A stretch of DNA of 64,000 bases, taken from assembly GCA_024305745.1 (NCBI GenBank), contig JAHRBS010000002.1, positions 2,232,001-2,296,000 of the forward strand, read 5' to 3'. The notes below the pieces were generated by a model. That model was not told the origin of the DNA. It saw nothing but the letters and a program-made list of their open reading frames with translations, and did not search any database. Each line of letters starts with the position of its first letter. Position 1 is the stretch's first letter. This DNA is from Polyporus tsugae. Its lineage: Eukaryota; Basidiomycota; Agaricomycetes; Polyporales; Polyporaceae. The translations under genes and the position numbers were made by a program. This document shows positions 23,263-35,330 of the stretch, in pieces.

Positions 23263-24532
23263 ATGACTTCCATCTCCACGCTCGTTACCATGCTCCTTGC
23301 TGCGTCGTCTGCTGTCCTCGCCGTACCCACTCCTTCATCCCCACCACGGCAAGATATAGACGCGAATGGCGCAGTCAGCCCACTCGTAGAATCTCAAATC
23401 ACGACGTTCAAGCCATACACCCATTTTGCCAGCACCGCCTACTGTCTTCCCATCACCGTTGTCGACTGGAGCTGCGGCCACAACTGTCGAGCCAATCCCA
23501 ATTTTAAACCTCTTGCGTCCGGAGGAGATGGCATTTTCGTACAGTTTTGTGAGTTTTCCTCTCTCGTTTCCGCTCGCGTGCGTCCTTCTCAACGCTGAAG
23601 TTGTAGGGTATGTCGGGTATGATCCCGACCTCGACGAGGTCATCGTCGCCCATCAAGGCACTGATGTGCTCACGATGTCAGTCAGTGAGGCTAGAACAAG
23701 ACCGAGCTTGAGCTGACGCACCGTTCGCATTAGCGTTCCGGTGTTGGAAGATTTGGATATATTGCCGCTTCCTTTGGACCCTAAGCTCTTCCCCGGGATC
23801 CCCGTAGACGCTGTCGTTCACAATGGCTTTGCTATAGCACAAGCAGAGTAAGTTTTACCTTCGAGAACACGCTTAATAGTGGCTAAGTGCATCTCAGAAC
23901 ATCTCAGTTTGTCTTGACAGCTGTCAAGAACGCGATGCAAGAATTCAACACGAGTAAGATCACGACTACCGGCCATTCTCTCGGTGCGTCTGTGCTTCGC
24001 CCGGTTGCTTATTTTAGCTCACGTTATTGGCATTTTTCAGGAGCGGCGATTTCACTGCTCGATGCCGTGTTCTTGCATTTGCAGCTTCCAAACGCGACTG
24101 TTCGTTATGTTGGTTACGGTTTACCACGAGTACGCCGTCACGCCTGCTTTTCCGCAGATATCTCCGTCACTAAGCTAGCACACGCGCAGGTCGGCTACGA
24201 GCCTTTCGTGGACTTCGTCGATCAGCTCGACTTCGAAGTGAGCCACATCGCCAACAAGAAGGACCTCGTCCCTATCCTCCCCTTGTGGCTGCTCGGGTAC
24301 CGCCACATCAGCGGGGAGATACATATAGACGAACGCAACCAATGGATGAATTGCCCTGGTGCGTGCCACGGTTTCGTGTCACTGTATGGTGCAGCGCCGC
24401 CTGACCGCCCGTGCTAAAACAGGCCACGACAACATCAGCCCGTTCTGTACCGTTGGGGATGTCAACCTCGTGCTGGACTTCAACATCTTCGATCATAATG
24501 GCCCTTACGGCGGCGTGCTTATTGGATGCTAG
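23263..24532 (+). CDS. Secreted class 3 lipase (tandem copy A)
   Basis: Seven exons (23263-23548, 23607-23676, 23734-23847, 23898-23983, 24041-24129, 24190-24358, 24423-24532) give 307 aa in phase. A signal peptide (about residues 1-21, MTSISTLVTMLLAASSAVLA) points to secretion. The fold is the Rhizomucor-type alpha/beta hydrolase lipase. HQGTD forms the oxyanion side, and GHSLG has the nucleophile Ser184 with its last Gly codon split by an intron. Asp240 is in KKDLVPILP, and the likely catalytic His296 is in the C-terminal DHNGPY motif. Cys residues near the end fit a disulphide. It should hydrolyse triglycerides or other esters outside the cell. Exon sizes equal those of copy B downstream, except that copy A has an extra intron (24130-24189) after Leu-Pro-Arg. 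Confidence 0.92.
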
Positions 24533-25696
24533 TGTCATGTGATGAGTGTCCATGCTCCCTCATCGGAGTGCGGCCCAATACGGCCCTCGACGTTAGTCAG
24601 GAGTGTATTGAGTCCTAGGCACAAGATATCGATGATGCACACGTACTTACTCACTTCTTGTGGGGAAACTGTGGATGCGGCTGGATGCGGGCGCTCCTGC
24701 CTCGGTCCCGGAACAGATATCATTCAGTCGTCCGGTTATGACGGTAGCCGGAGTTATGATGTCAAGTTCTCATCGGGTGCAAACGCCTTGAGAGATAGAA
24801 CTTAGAAGTTAGAACCGCGATGAGTGAATGCATGGCAACGCCGATGTTTGAGAAGACGTGCCAGTGAGCCTTTTTCTTACTCGTCTATTCTTGTCCATGC
24901 TAATCATGCAGTATACGGAATTTAGCAGGTCATTTAAGAATGTTCTCCGACCCGGACCTAAACATAGCGTTGTGGCTGCAGAGCTTGTGCTCTGACGTCA
25001 ATCATAGGTCCTCAACCACACTCAGCCTGTCTTGATTCGCCCGCTAATCGTGGGTTCATGTATCATGCATGACCTGCCCTTTTAGCGCTCCCATGCACGA
25101 CGCCCCGTTCAGCTGATCCATTCCCATACGCTTTCTTAGCACACCAGGGACCTGTCCATCGACCGACTCGACGAACAAGTACACTACCGTACAACCGTCC
25201 TTTTACCGCCCGGCACTGGCACTTGAATGCTTTCTTGTGTCAAGCTTGGCGCGACAAGCGGCCGTGCTTTTCATACGTGGGTAGCAAGTTCTCCTTCATC
25301 GCGTTATCCATCCTCTGATTGTTCCCGCACCTGCCAGACGAGGAAATGGATGTCATTGCGAAGTATGGACACATGTGCTGCACTCGACCGCCGCACCGAC
25401 TCATCGTGATCCGGTGAACACGTTTGTGAGTCTGCCAGCCCTAACGGTTCCTATCCGGTCTACCAAATGACCAGCGCTGGCGCCCCAGGACAGACTTCCC
25501 TGTCCCCCTGCAACTGCCGTGCGCAGCCGCCATCCAGGGCAAAGAGGACTTCCGGGACTATAAGACCGCCACCCTACATGCTACCTCGATTCCTCGATCG
25601 AGGGCCCACTTCTCCTCGGCTCTCGCTCTCAGCACCTCGCTGCGCCCCCCCCTCTCCCGCTTCTGTCCTTCCATACGCCCCTGACTCTGTTGGACA
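24533..25696. other. Spacer between the tandem lipases
   Basis: About 1.2 kb. No gene is recognised. The last 250 bases are CT-rich and should be the promoter and leader of lipase B; a TATAAG at about 25559 is a possible TATA element. Confidence 0.4.
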
Positions 25697-26995
25697 ATGG
25701 GTTCTTCTCTGAAGGCTATGGCTTCGGCAGCCCTCCTCGCCGGGCTTCTGCATGTGGCCGCGGGCGCGGCGGTGCCGGTCATGAAGCGGCAGACGGCGGC
25801 GATAACCACGCTCTCGACCACACAGATCACCGCATTCCGCCCGTACACGCACTACGCGAGCACGGCGTTCTGCTCGCCGAACGCGACGAAGACGTGGACG
25901 TGCGGAGCCAACTGCCAGGCCAACCCCTCCTTCGAGCCGATCGCGTCCGGCGGCGACGGAGCCGTCACCCAGTTCTGTACGTCTGGCAGTTATCTCGCAT
26001 CCGGGGCGATGATTGTTCTCGCTGACCGGGAGACGTCGTTTAGGGTTTGTTGGGTTCGATCCCGTTTTGAACGAGATCATTGTGGCGCACCAGGGCACGG
26101 ATCCGAGCAAGATGTGAGACGACTTTCTCAGACTGTTGATAGTCATGTCGGCGAATGCTTACGACGTCGCCACCCTTATACTTGCAGTCTTCCTCTCCTG
26201 GAGGACGTGGATATCGTTCGCGAGAGCTTGGACCCCAAGCTGTTCCCCGGCGTCAGCAGCAGCGTTGGCGTCCACAGCGGCTTTGCGGGCTCCCAGTCCA
26301 GGTCAGTCCTCTCGGATTTTTCACTCCCGAGCGCGGACGCTGACTTCGTGTGGTATTGAACTACATTACGTAGGTCGGCCTCGGACGTGCTCGCCGCGGT
26401 CAAGATTGGAATCTCGACGCACGGCGCGCAGAAGGTGACGGTGACGGGACACTCGCTCGGTAAGTGGCCGGCCCCCCGTCCCCGAGAAACGTGGGACGCT
26501 TCTCCAGCAGAGACTGACCGAAACGTGCGCATGCATGCATTCATTCATTCAAACAGGCGCAGCGATTGCGCTTATCGACGCGGTCTTCCTCCACCTGAAT
26601 CTCCCGAGCGTCACGACGCGCTTCGTCGGGTACGGCCTGCCGCGCGTGGGCGACCAGGATTGGGCGAACTACGTCGACTCGCTGCCGGTGCAGGTGACGC
26701 ACGTGAACAACAAGGAGGACATCATCCCGATCCTCCCCGGCCGCTTCCTTGGATACCACCACCCGTCCGGCGAGCTGCATATCCAGGACTCTGGCGCGTG
26801 GCTGGCTTGCCCTGGTGCGTCGAAACTCGCGATGCGTATAAATAGTGTGTGCTTTTGGCTGACGTTTGGATGTTCGGGGGAATAGGTCAGGACAACACGG
26901 ACAAGAAGTGCATTGCGGGGGATGTGCCGAACCTCTTCGAGGGCGATGAGTCTGACCATGATGGGCCTTACGATGGGATTGAGATGGGATGCTGA
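25697..26995 (+). CDS. Secreted class 3 lipase (tandem copy B)
   Basis: Six exons (25697-25976, 26044-26113, 26188-26301, 26374-26459, 26557-26814, 26886-26995) give 305 aa in phase. It has a signal peptide (about residues 1-24, ending near AAGAA) and a short pro-region ending in a Lys-Arg dipeptide, a likely processing site. Catalytic residues are Ser182 in GHSLG, Asp238 in NKEDIIPILP and His294 in DHDGPY. HQGTD is present. Exons 2, 3, 4 and the last match copy A nucleotide for nucleotide in length (70, 114, 86, 110). Its 258-nt exon 5 equals the sum of two exons of copy A (89 + 169). The codon use is more GC-rich than in copy A. Both look functional, so the pair may differ in expression or substrate. 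Confidence 0.92.
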
Positions 26996-27099
26996 TACGG
27001 GATGTCAGAACCCCGATACCCATGACTCATAAGATGCTTCTTACGACTCCGATGATACCTATAATGTTATGAACTTGGGTTTGGAATATTTAATGACGC

Positions 27100-28060
27100 G
27101 AGCGGCCCGGCTACCCATGGCACGGGGCATAACGAAAATGCAGAGTCGTGACGCGACGTGACGCACCGCGACGCACCGTGCAGAGTTGCGACGCGACTTT
27201 GGCGCGCCGGGTCGCGTCGTCCTAAAGCCGCGTCGTGGTTGCGCCGAACCGGACCTACACTGAGGTCTCCTCCTGCCATAATGTAGGTTTCGCATCTTCT
27301 AACATTGTCATTGCTCCAGAATGATCTCCATGTGCTCGTGCATGCATGAATCTAACACAAATTTGTTTTATATGACCTGTTCAGACATCTTGTCGGCATT
27401 CTGGCTCGCGTCAGTGTCGCGTCTCCGCCGCGCCAGTCCCGCGGCCGTTCCGCGTCGGTATCGCGTCCATTCCGCGCCATGAATCGTCACACCGCGTCTG
27501 CGCCGCGCCGGTTCTGCATCACAGCCGCGTTGCACCGCGTCGTGGCCGCGCCGTTGTCGCGTCCTATCGCGCCGGGGTTGCGTCGAACTGGGTCTCCCTT
27601 GACTGCGGGTATGCTATTGATGCATCGGATGCACCTGGCTCAGAAGCAGCCTCACGGATATGTGGATCAAGCTCTATCCCTCTGCATCGTAGTCAATTGA
27701 AATGATTAATGCAGGGTTGTGACGCGCCACGGGGGTCATGCATTATGATGCATATGCCTGAGACGGGAATGCTCACGCCCGTCGCCTGGCATCCTAAGTC
27801 TGTGGTGCTCATAGGGTTTAGTGGTTCTTTAAGACATAACAGCACGCTGCAGGGAGAATACTTATTGCGTGATAGAACCGGTGTGTTTCCTTGTGTTTCG
27901 TCGTGAGGGATACTCGGCGATACTCTCACAAATAGACGCCCCGCGCCTGTCGCGTCAATGTCGCGTCAACAACGATAGACGCCCCGCGTCATGGCGCGTC
28001 GCGTCGCGTCGTGTCGCGCCACAATTCTGCATTTTCTGTAGGCCCCCATGGCACGACGGC
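27100..28060. repeat. GCGTCGCG-rich blocks in inverted orientation, possible non-autonomous element
   Basis: The left block (about 27105-27245) is full of GACGCGAC words. The blocks at 27415-27600 and 27935-28025 carry the reverse complement, GTCGCGTC. The outer ends resemble each other when one is inverted: both show CCATGG, then AAAATGCAGA, then a GCGACGYGACGC run (left 27114-27170, right 28050-27975). The gap between them carries no coding potential. This looks like a foldback or MITE-type element about 0.95 kb long, but exact termini and a target duplication were not found. Confidence 0.5.
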
Positions 28061-28544
28061 GTGACAACTCTCGAGTCTCCTCTTGTTTGTAGCACTTCAT
28101 CTATATATTATCAGGAGGTGTGGAGCTGGATGTGATGGTCACTAACGCATTAATGCAAGACTCAAGTACCCGACATTCAAGAGCTCAGTATATATATATT
28201 TCATGCAAGTCATATCGCGTGTCTTCCTATCGGTTTAACGTGAACCATAAGTACGTATACGTTAGCCCACGTACACCTCGATACAGCGGTTTGTACATGT
28301 AGGTTGCAACATTAGCACAATCTGATGGTTAGCTACCGACTCGGACACCCATTCTCCCGGCCCGCTTCCACTCTCTTGGACAAGCTGTTCGCCAGGTCCT
28401 CCACTCCGGAGAATATGTCTCGGAAGAGAACCAACCCCCCACTCAGTTGCGAGCAGACAGGATCAGATCGTGGTCCCGAGAGGCGGTAGCTGTCTGTGCC
28501 GAAGGGCAGTTTGACATTGATAGCACAGATTTCGAGTAAGTGAG

Positions 28545-28568
28545 TACCCCCCCCCCCGCGGGGGGTAC
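28545..28568. repeat. C-run/G-run palindrome
   Basis: GTACC followed by a run of C, then GCG and a run of G ending GGTAC. It can fold on itself and is a likely site of sequencing slippage. Confidence 0.7.
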
Positions 28569-29447
28569 AAAAGGAGCATCATGCACACCAGCACTGAGCA
28601 GCGGACCCAATTCAATATTCATCAACAACAGAGCCGACTTCTGGGGTTCGACCGGTGCCAAGGCGGTTTCACTGCGTCCAGGTCCGCGACCACGGGACTG
28701 CAGACAGAACCTTACGACTGATTAGGATTTGAAGCGAGCGTATGGACTGCGCTTGAGATAAGCGTTCGAAATTTTGCCATCCTCCTGCGGCATAGGATGA
28801 GACCAATGATGCAGGGGACGAACCAAAAACTAAAGCTTGGTGCTTCACCCGCGCTCCTCGCCATCTCCCTTCTCCGCCGCATGATGCAGAGATCGAACCG
28901 CTTTGATAGATGACGTTGGACTCGGTGCCGCGGCGCTGTGAGCAAAGGGTTGGCCGTAGGTCGTTTCCTTGAATGCTAGATCTGGGCCGGATCTGGGTTC
29001 CCTCGTTTACGAGCACCCGCGCAGGCCAACTTGCTGGCGGCGTGGGCTTCGCCACATATTAAGATTTCTACCGTCTATGCCCTTGCATTACGTGGAAATA
29101 ATATAAACAAGTGACTTCCCAGGACCGCGGTGAGTCAGAACCAAGCAGCTCGGGCGTCACCCTCAGCTCCCAATCACTGCGAAGAAATGAACTTTTCTGC
29201 AGCGAGGAAAGCCTATGGAAATGATGAACGTTTCCTAGATCTTTCACCGCAACGGAAAGTCTTTGAAAAAGCACCTTTCCTCGGCCACAATAGGCCCATG
29301 AGCCTTTTCGGGCTCTTGATTGGCGCCTCTCCAAAGCCTTTCCGTTACGGTGAAATTTTGATCGAAGGGGTCCAATTCAGAAGGCTATCCATCGACTTTC
29401 CATGACGTGGAAAAGTTGATTTCTCCCCGGTGAATGTAACGGACGCT

Positions 29448-30863
29448 TCAAGGCACGTAACCCTTCGCGCGACAGTACTGGTGATGCTCTTCCCGGTGCG
29501 CGATCACGTGTGTGTCCACCGACCTACGCCAGAAGGGCAGTCCGATCTAGTTGGGGCGGTGTACACGCCGTCAACACGACTTGCACATCCACGACGAAGA
29601 TTGGGACTCACGTAGCCGATAAGCCCATACAAGATATCTGAAATGGGGTTGGAGCGGGGGGAGGCGCACGCGGCGGTGGCACGGAACACGTCGCCCAAGA
29701 AGTCCATCGTGATGTGGAACCTGCCCTTTTGGACGCCTATGTAGCGGAGACGTACGCCCATCAGCCAGAGCGCAGCGGTCTGTCCACTTGGCACTTGCAC
29801 TCACCTCGCAGGATACCCAACGCAATAGCCTCAGGAGGACTTCCGCTGTCGGTCTCCTCGATCTTGAGGGTTATCTTTGGCTTGACCTCGTTCTCCTCGT
29901 CCAGACCGGGCGAGCAGATCGTGGCAGGGAACGCCACGTGGACGTCGATACCGTACACCTGGAGCTCCGAGCGCAGGCCTTCAGCCAGGCCTAGTCGGAG
30001 ACCGGTACAGCTCAACTTTCCTGCGCACGGTGCGTGTGGAGATGAGAGTGCACTCACCTCTGATGGCGAACTTTCCTGGGGAGTAAGGAGTGTAGCCAAC
30101 GAAGGACATTAGGCCGAGCACGGAGCAGACGAACACGATCTTGCCCTTGACACCCTGTCGGACCATCTCTTTCGTCGTCGCCTGCGGGGTGAGGGGACGG
30201 GGGAAGGTTTAGCGATGGGCAAGATACGCACGTTTACGAAATGCAACCGACCAGTGCGGTGAACGCCTGCGCGCCCAGGGTCATTTGGATGCCGGCCTTG
30301 AACGATTCCTCAGTCTGGTCGATGAAGAAGCCAGGGCGGGACGCGCCGGCACAGAGAAATACCGTGTCAGGACAACGTCCGCCATGCGGCTCCGCGGCCG
30401 CGCTCAACGCAGCGGCGGACCCCGCTTCCGAGTCTACGGCAAACGAGTACGCACGGAATACTTGCTTCGGGTCTTGGCGGACTCGCTGCGAGGAGCGAAG
30501 AAGATGACACGGGGGGATGGAACTTGACTTCAGTCGAGGTAAAGGAAAGGTAGAAGGGTGTGACTGCACCTCAAGCTCCTCCAGACCCTTGTCCAGCCTT
30601 TGCTTGTCCCGGGCGACGATGCTCACATGAGCGCCTCGTTTTGCGAGGAGGATAGCGAGAGCGAGGCCGGTACCTCGCGAGCCCCCGGTAACGAAACAGT
30701 GCTGTAGAGGAATCCCGCGTGAGTGAACATTAGATGAAGATCGAACGGAAACGACCTTGCCGCGAGGATCCCACTTATGGGAGAACCGCATGCTATACAA
30801 TGCTGACGTCACAATGAGGAAAACGGCGACTGCGAGGGCCTGTAACGCGGTTGCGTTGACCAT
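29448..30863 (-). CDS. 3-ketodihydrosphingosine reductase-like SDR (KDSR/Tsc10 type)
   Basis: Seven minus-strand exons (30863-30756, 30701-30570, 30485-30252, 30181-30058, 29990-29805, 29736-29612, 29546-29448) join in phase to give 335 aa. An N-terminal membrane helix (residues 5-25) is followed by WDPRGKHCFVTGGSRGTG, which contains the NADPH motif at 41-48. The active site shows FVCSVLGLMSFVGYTPYSPG with Tyr191 and Lys195, then KFAIRGLAEGLRSEL, a hallmark of 3-ketosphinganine reductases. A C-terminal hydrophobic patch precedes the basic end. The family reduces 3-ketosphinganine to sphinganine in the ER, the step after serine palmitoyltransferase. The final exon is only supported by phase and by its RRSVDTHVIAHR-like tail. 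It may be the housekeeping enzyme or a paralogue. An alternative start at 30971 would add a low-complexity leader. Confidence 0.87.
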
Positions 30864-32668
30864 GAGACAGGAGAGCGGCGATGTGTACACCGTTGGCTGG
30901 TGTCCTGAAGGGAGTCGAGGTCTGTGCGTAGAGTGGTTGAGAGCAGGGCTGATCGGACTCGCAAATGGCATGCATCGGCGTTTCGTTGAAGCAGCCTCGG
31001 CTGATGACCACCACCAGCACCGCCAGCACTGGTCCTCCTCGCATTTTCTTTCCTCACTTTGTTATCCATCTAATTCACTCCGTGGCCTTCTCCCAGTGCT
31101 GTGCTCCTGCGACGTGCCCAGCTCATCTCCAACCCGGCACAATATGCTCCCCAGTCCTCCGAAACGTCTCGTTCGCTGCTGTGTTGAGCGACCACTCCGA
31201 CGATGGAATACTGGCTCAGGATTGATGTGACTGTGGACGGACTGGAGCCATTATGCATTGGGGATTCATCCTAAGCGAACATGGAAAAGGTGAGTATTTC
31301 CTGAGGTCTAGACATGGACTATCAGCTCCCTCATAATCACGACTCGCGAACCATCCCCAATCCTGTTTCCTCAAATATACCACCCGTATCAAATCTCTTG
31401 GAACGGATTTAGCTTTGCGTACTGAAGGGGAAGCTCGTCATCCTCGCATACCCCGAGAAGGATACAGATACGGAGCACCCCGGAGCACCCCTGCAAAGCG
31501 ACCGTTTGGACCGCACCCCCAGAGTCGATGCTCAGTTCGGCCATCATAAAGCCAGTCCTTTCCGTGTCCAGGATTCATCCTCCAGTCCTCGTCTACCTGC
31601 TCACACTTCGGAGGGTGCTTACCCGAGACGCCAGTCCCGTTGGACACGCCAGCACGATTATTCGCCTTGCCTTCCGCTATACCAGTGGGCGCTTGGAGCA
31701 CTCAGCGAGACCCTACGCCGTGCGACGGAAGCCCTACCTGGATCGCTGTTCGCTGGACCCCTCTCCGTCGACGACAAATTTACAGTCTTCGTCACGGACT
31801 TGGTCCTACTCCGCTTGCCTTCGGCCTGGTAGTATTTGGGACTCGATTGTGTCTCCCCGCCTTGCCATCCTGTCCGTAAGGTCTCCGATTCTTGTAGTTG
31901 ACAGGTACTGATGTCTGCCTGGGTTTAGCGCCTGTTTCAGGATCTGTTTCTGTTGATGTATCATCGAATACCTCCTCCAGACAATGCATTCCTGTGTCAT
32001 GACCGTTCCGAGTGTGGAAGCACCAACGTAATGGCTGGTCCTGCGGTAAGTACCAGATGTTCGGGACGAATGTTGCGCCTACTTTAAACTGAGAGAAAAG
32101 CAATACGCACAGCTTTGACGGTCTGGGCTGGTCCGCTTGACTTTTCAACCTATTCTTCATGCAAAACGGCGGTTGCGTGAGCTCCTGTCACCGGGAAGAC
32201 ATTCGTATCAGGGTTCCCGACTCACTGCCGGCTCTTCGATGTGATTGGGTGCCCACTTTGTTATCTGCATCTGCCGGCGAAGCACTGCCGGTACCATTGT
32301 GACCTCCTTCAACCACCTTCCATTCTCTTCCATTCTCCCAGCTTTTCTACACTTGTAGTCAAAGAGGCGCGAACGTATTTACCGCCACATGTCATAGAAC
32401 TATGGCCTCATGATCATATCGCGATGAACCGTATCATCACTGATATGAGTTAGTGAGCCACACCGCTCTCTAACCGTGCTCTCCTACTTCGCACTATAGG
32501 CATCCCAAAGTGTGCGGTAGCTGACTGCGCCTCGGAGAACCCCATCCTCCCTGGTACTGATGACAACTCTATTTCGCCAGGAAGCGCCATTGCGTCTAAC
32601 AGTATAAGGGTCTTTGCACGCCTCCCGTATCGGTCGTGCAACTGGCATTCCATCCCTCCCTGAGGAAT
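30864..32668. other. Region of 1.8 kb without a recognised gene
   Basis: On the minus strand, 31806-32055 and 31438-31701 read as open, fairly protein-like sequence (for example VPNIWYLPQDQPLRWCF) with possible splice sites between them. No family is recognised and no full chain could be made. It could be a decayed or orphan gene. The right end is the promoter of the 7-TM gene. Confidence 0.25.
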
Positions 32669-34927
32669 ATGGCTCCTTCCACCGACGCGACAAACACCAC
32701 TGTGGATCCGGCGCTAGCCCAGTGGCTCCCTCTGGACAAAACATTCGGGACGTACCTGCTCGGGACCTTTCTCGCACTACTGTAAGGCGCCCAATAATCC
32801 ATCCGCATGAATCCCCTGTCCCTAATATTGAAAACAGCTTGTACGGCCTCGCGCTGCACCAAGCGTACAAATATTATCGTGCCTTCCGTTCGGACGCCTC
32901 GTTTATTCGGGCCTTGGTGAGTCCTTGTCTCTGAGTGCTCTCTCTTCGCAACCATAGTAATCCGGACACGCTCGTCAGGTTGCCGCCGTGTTGACATTGG
33001 AGACGCTCCAAACCCTCCTGACGCTACATACCTGGTAACGCGCGCTCTTCCTCTCCTTCGTCCATGGCGCCGGCGTGCTAAGAACGATCCCGCCAGCTAC
33101 TTCGTTTTAGTCACAAATTATGGCCATCTGTTAGCTGCCCTTAAGGACAACGGTCCTTGGTACGAGACTTTCCCTACCATCGTTTTTGTACTCTAAACTG
33201 ACTCCCCGACTGTGCAGGTCTTTGGATGTAGGTATACTCTCGACATGGATATTCGCGCTGCCACGATCGTTGATACCCTTGACAGGTGCAGCCCGTGGTC
33301 ACGGTTCGTTAAGTCATTACCACGAGGAGCTACCGTTTAGGACTGACCAGCCAGGTAGAGTCTCACCGTGCTCTCTGCCCAGATGTGATTACTCTTTTCC
33401 CGATCCCTGTGTTACACACACCTTTCTGACACAAAGTCTTTTCATAGTTTCTTCGTTCGGCGTGTCTATGAAAGTAAGTCCGAAGTTTGCTCGACCCTGT
33501 CAGGAAACCCACGCCTGCGTATAGTCGGTGGGTGGCATCGTATTGCGGCAGCATCCACGGTGAGTAGCCCCCAACTTCGCATGACCCATCACACAGAGAT
33601 TAACAACCAACCTAGGTCCTTTTCCTCGTGGGACAAGTCGGTGCGTTGTACAGACAGCATGGTCTAAGCTGACACCTGATAGCTGACGCAACACTGCAGG
33701 CTTTGCGACAGGTACGTCGTCGTCCCATACAATGGGCCCAGTTTGGCCTTGGCTGACTACTCGGTCACGACAGCCACATCATACACAGCGTGGGTACTCC
33801 CGATTGTCGCGTGGCTACTTCTGTCCATCAGCTCAATGCCATTGCAGTTTTGTGGTGCCCGACAACGTCGCGACTACGGGCAGTGGGGTGCGCATCTTCT
33901 CCCTTCATTATCTTTTTTACCTCAACGGAGCCTAATGCGATGGACTCGCTGCAGTGGCTCCTCACGCTCTCGATGGGGATGCCTCTCATATCGGATCTGA
34001 TCCTCACGATGACGCTCATCGCGACTCTATCTCGCACCCGTTCTGGGTTGACGCGGTGCGTCAGGCTGAGCTTCTCAGGCTGGGCTCGCTTTGTTCTTAC
34101 CAGGTTCTTTTCCGTAGGGGCAACTTCCTCGACGTTGCGATCACTTATGTCGTGAACACAGGTGCGTCCCAACCCCTTCGCGCCACGATTTCGGTGAAAC
34201 TGAAGCACGGCGTACCAGGCCTGCTTCATTGGTAACTATTTCGAGCACTCATACTGATTCGGCTGACTTTTGACCCATACGAGTAGCGCAACCAATGCGC
34301 TCGCGTTCGCTTGTGTGAGTCCTTCCTGTCTGCACGTATCTCGCCGCATTCAGACGGAACGCAAACAGACGATAGGAACGTACAATCGCAGCAGCTTTCT
34401 CTACTTGTTCTTCAACACGGTCTCAACGCGAGGTACGTGGCCAGGTGTGAGTCCTGGCTCGTCGGATGTCTGCTGACGACCTCAACCGAACAGTGTACGC
34501 GAACTCTTTCCTGTGCGTGTGAGTAGGGCCGCTTCGTCAGAGCTCTTCTCCCCTCTCATGCTTACCGTGTTCCCTCATACACAGGCTCAACTCGCGGGAG
34601 GCGCTCTCCAGAAAGGGCGTGGAAGTCTTCAGCGACGGCCAGTGCGGACTGAACCTTATCGCTCGGGCGCATCGCCAAGCCACAGCCGAAACGTGGAACC
34701 TGCCACAGGTGAGCCTTCGCGCACGATCTTGATCTGTGTTCACCGGCAGCACACATCCGTTCGAGTCGAATGCTGACGAGGCGCGCTGTTTATTTTTCAT
34801 GTAGGTACAAGAGCTGGAGTCACCGAGGATCAACATCCATATGACGACCGAACGGGAGGAGTCGACGTGGAACAAACTGAGCGACGCAAGCCACATGCAA
34901 ACGGAATCTCGCCCGGAATCTGTATAA
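32669..34927 (+). CDS. Fungal seven-TM protein of DUF6534 type
   Basis: The first exons are clear: 32669-32781, 32838-32916, 32979-33034 and 33097-33159, in phase. The last ones are also clear, ending at the stop 34925-34927. Helix 1 (YLLGTFLALLLYGLALHQAYKYY), helix 2 (VLTLETLQTLLTLHTCYFVL) and VTNYGHL followed by Pro-Trp match the family. So do the later SLQWLLTLSMGMPLISDLIL, the SRTRSGLTR turn, VVNTGLL and YANSFL...LNSRE, which leads to a cytosolic tail. A 13-nt exon at 34219-34231, flanked by good AG and GT sites, is needed to keep the frame between ITYVVNTG and SATNALAF. The middle (33160-33930) could not be fully resolved and may hide a defect. This family is large in Agaricomycetes; its function is unknown, though a receptor-like topology is usual. 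Confidence 0.7.
34219..34231 (+). other. 13-nt micro-exon of the 7-TM gene
   Basis: The sequence between CCAG and GTAACT encodes Gly(part)-Leu-Leu-His-(part). It changes the phase from 1 to 2 as the flanking exons require. The introns are 57 and 52 nt, normal for this genome. Confidence 0.65.
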
Positions 34928-35330
34928 CGGCTCAACCAAGGTTAGACTCATGCAGGACGGCGGCAATGATCCCAACTCCCCTAGTACATACAGATACATG
35001 AACGTGTCGTTCAGTGAACGGGGGGGAGGAATTCTCCAGAACGAGACTCAGAGTCGGGAAAGTGTCCGTTTACGTATTTTAACTACAGAAAATTTCTCGC
35101 TAACATATGTATGTCGATCCCTCACTACGGACTCGGATCCAACAAGCGTGAAATGCCGATATCGTGCGCTGGCTAAGCATATCGCTATCTCAAGAAATAT
35201 ACAACCGGTACGAGGGTTGCCATCGTCAGATTTTGCCTGAAACATACGTTCATCTCCACCCGGAGGAGGGCACTATTCCAGGGACTCCCCCGGCGTACCA
35301 CAATTACATGACCTTGTTGTCTGCGGTGCG
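34928..35330. other. Spacer between convergent 7-TM and synthase genes
   Basis: Shared 3' flank of two genes that run toward each other. Nothing else is seen. Confidence 0.4.

Larger units (their letters stand above)
26996..29447. other. Gene-poor region with a repeat element
   Basis: No protein gene is recognised. The left part (about 27.1-28.05 kb) is a GCGTCGCG-rich inverted repeat region, listed separately. The right part holds only short overlapping open frames and a C/G palindrome near 28555. Confidence 0.4.

Noticed and set aside
33697..33750. A 30-nt intron in the DUF6534-type gene after Gly-Phe-Ala-Thr
   Set aside because: Shorter than any other intron here. Reading through is just as possible, so the middle of this gene is left unresolved.
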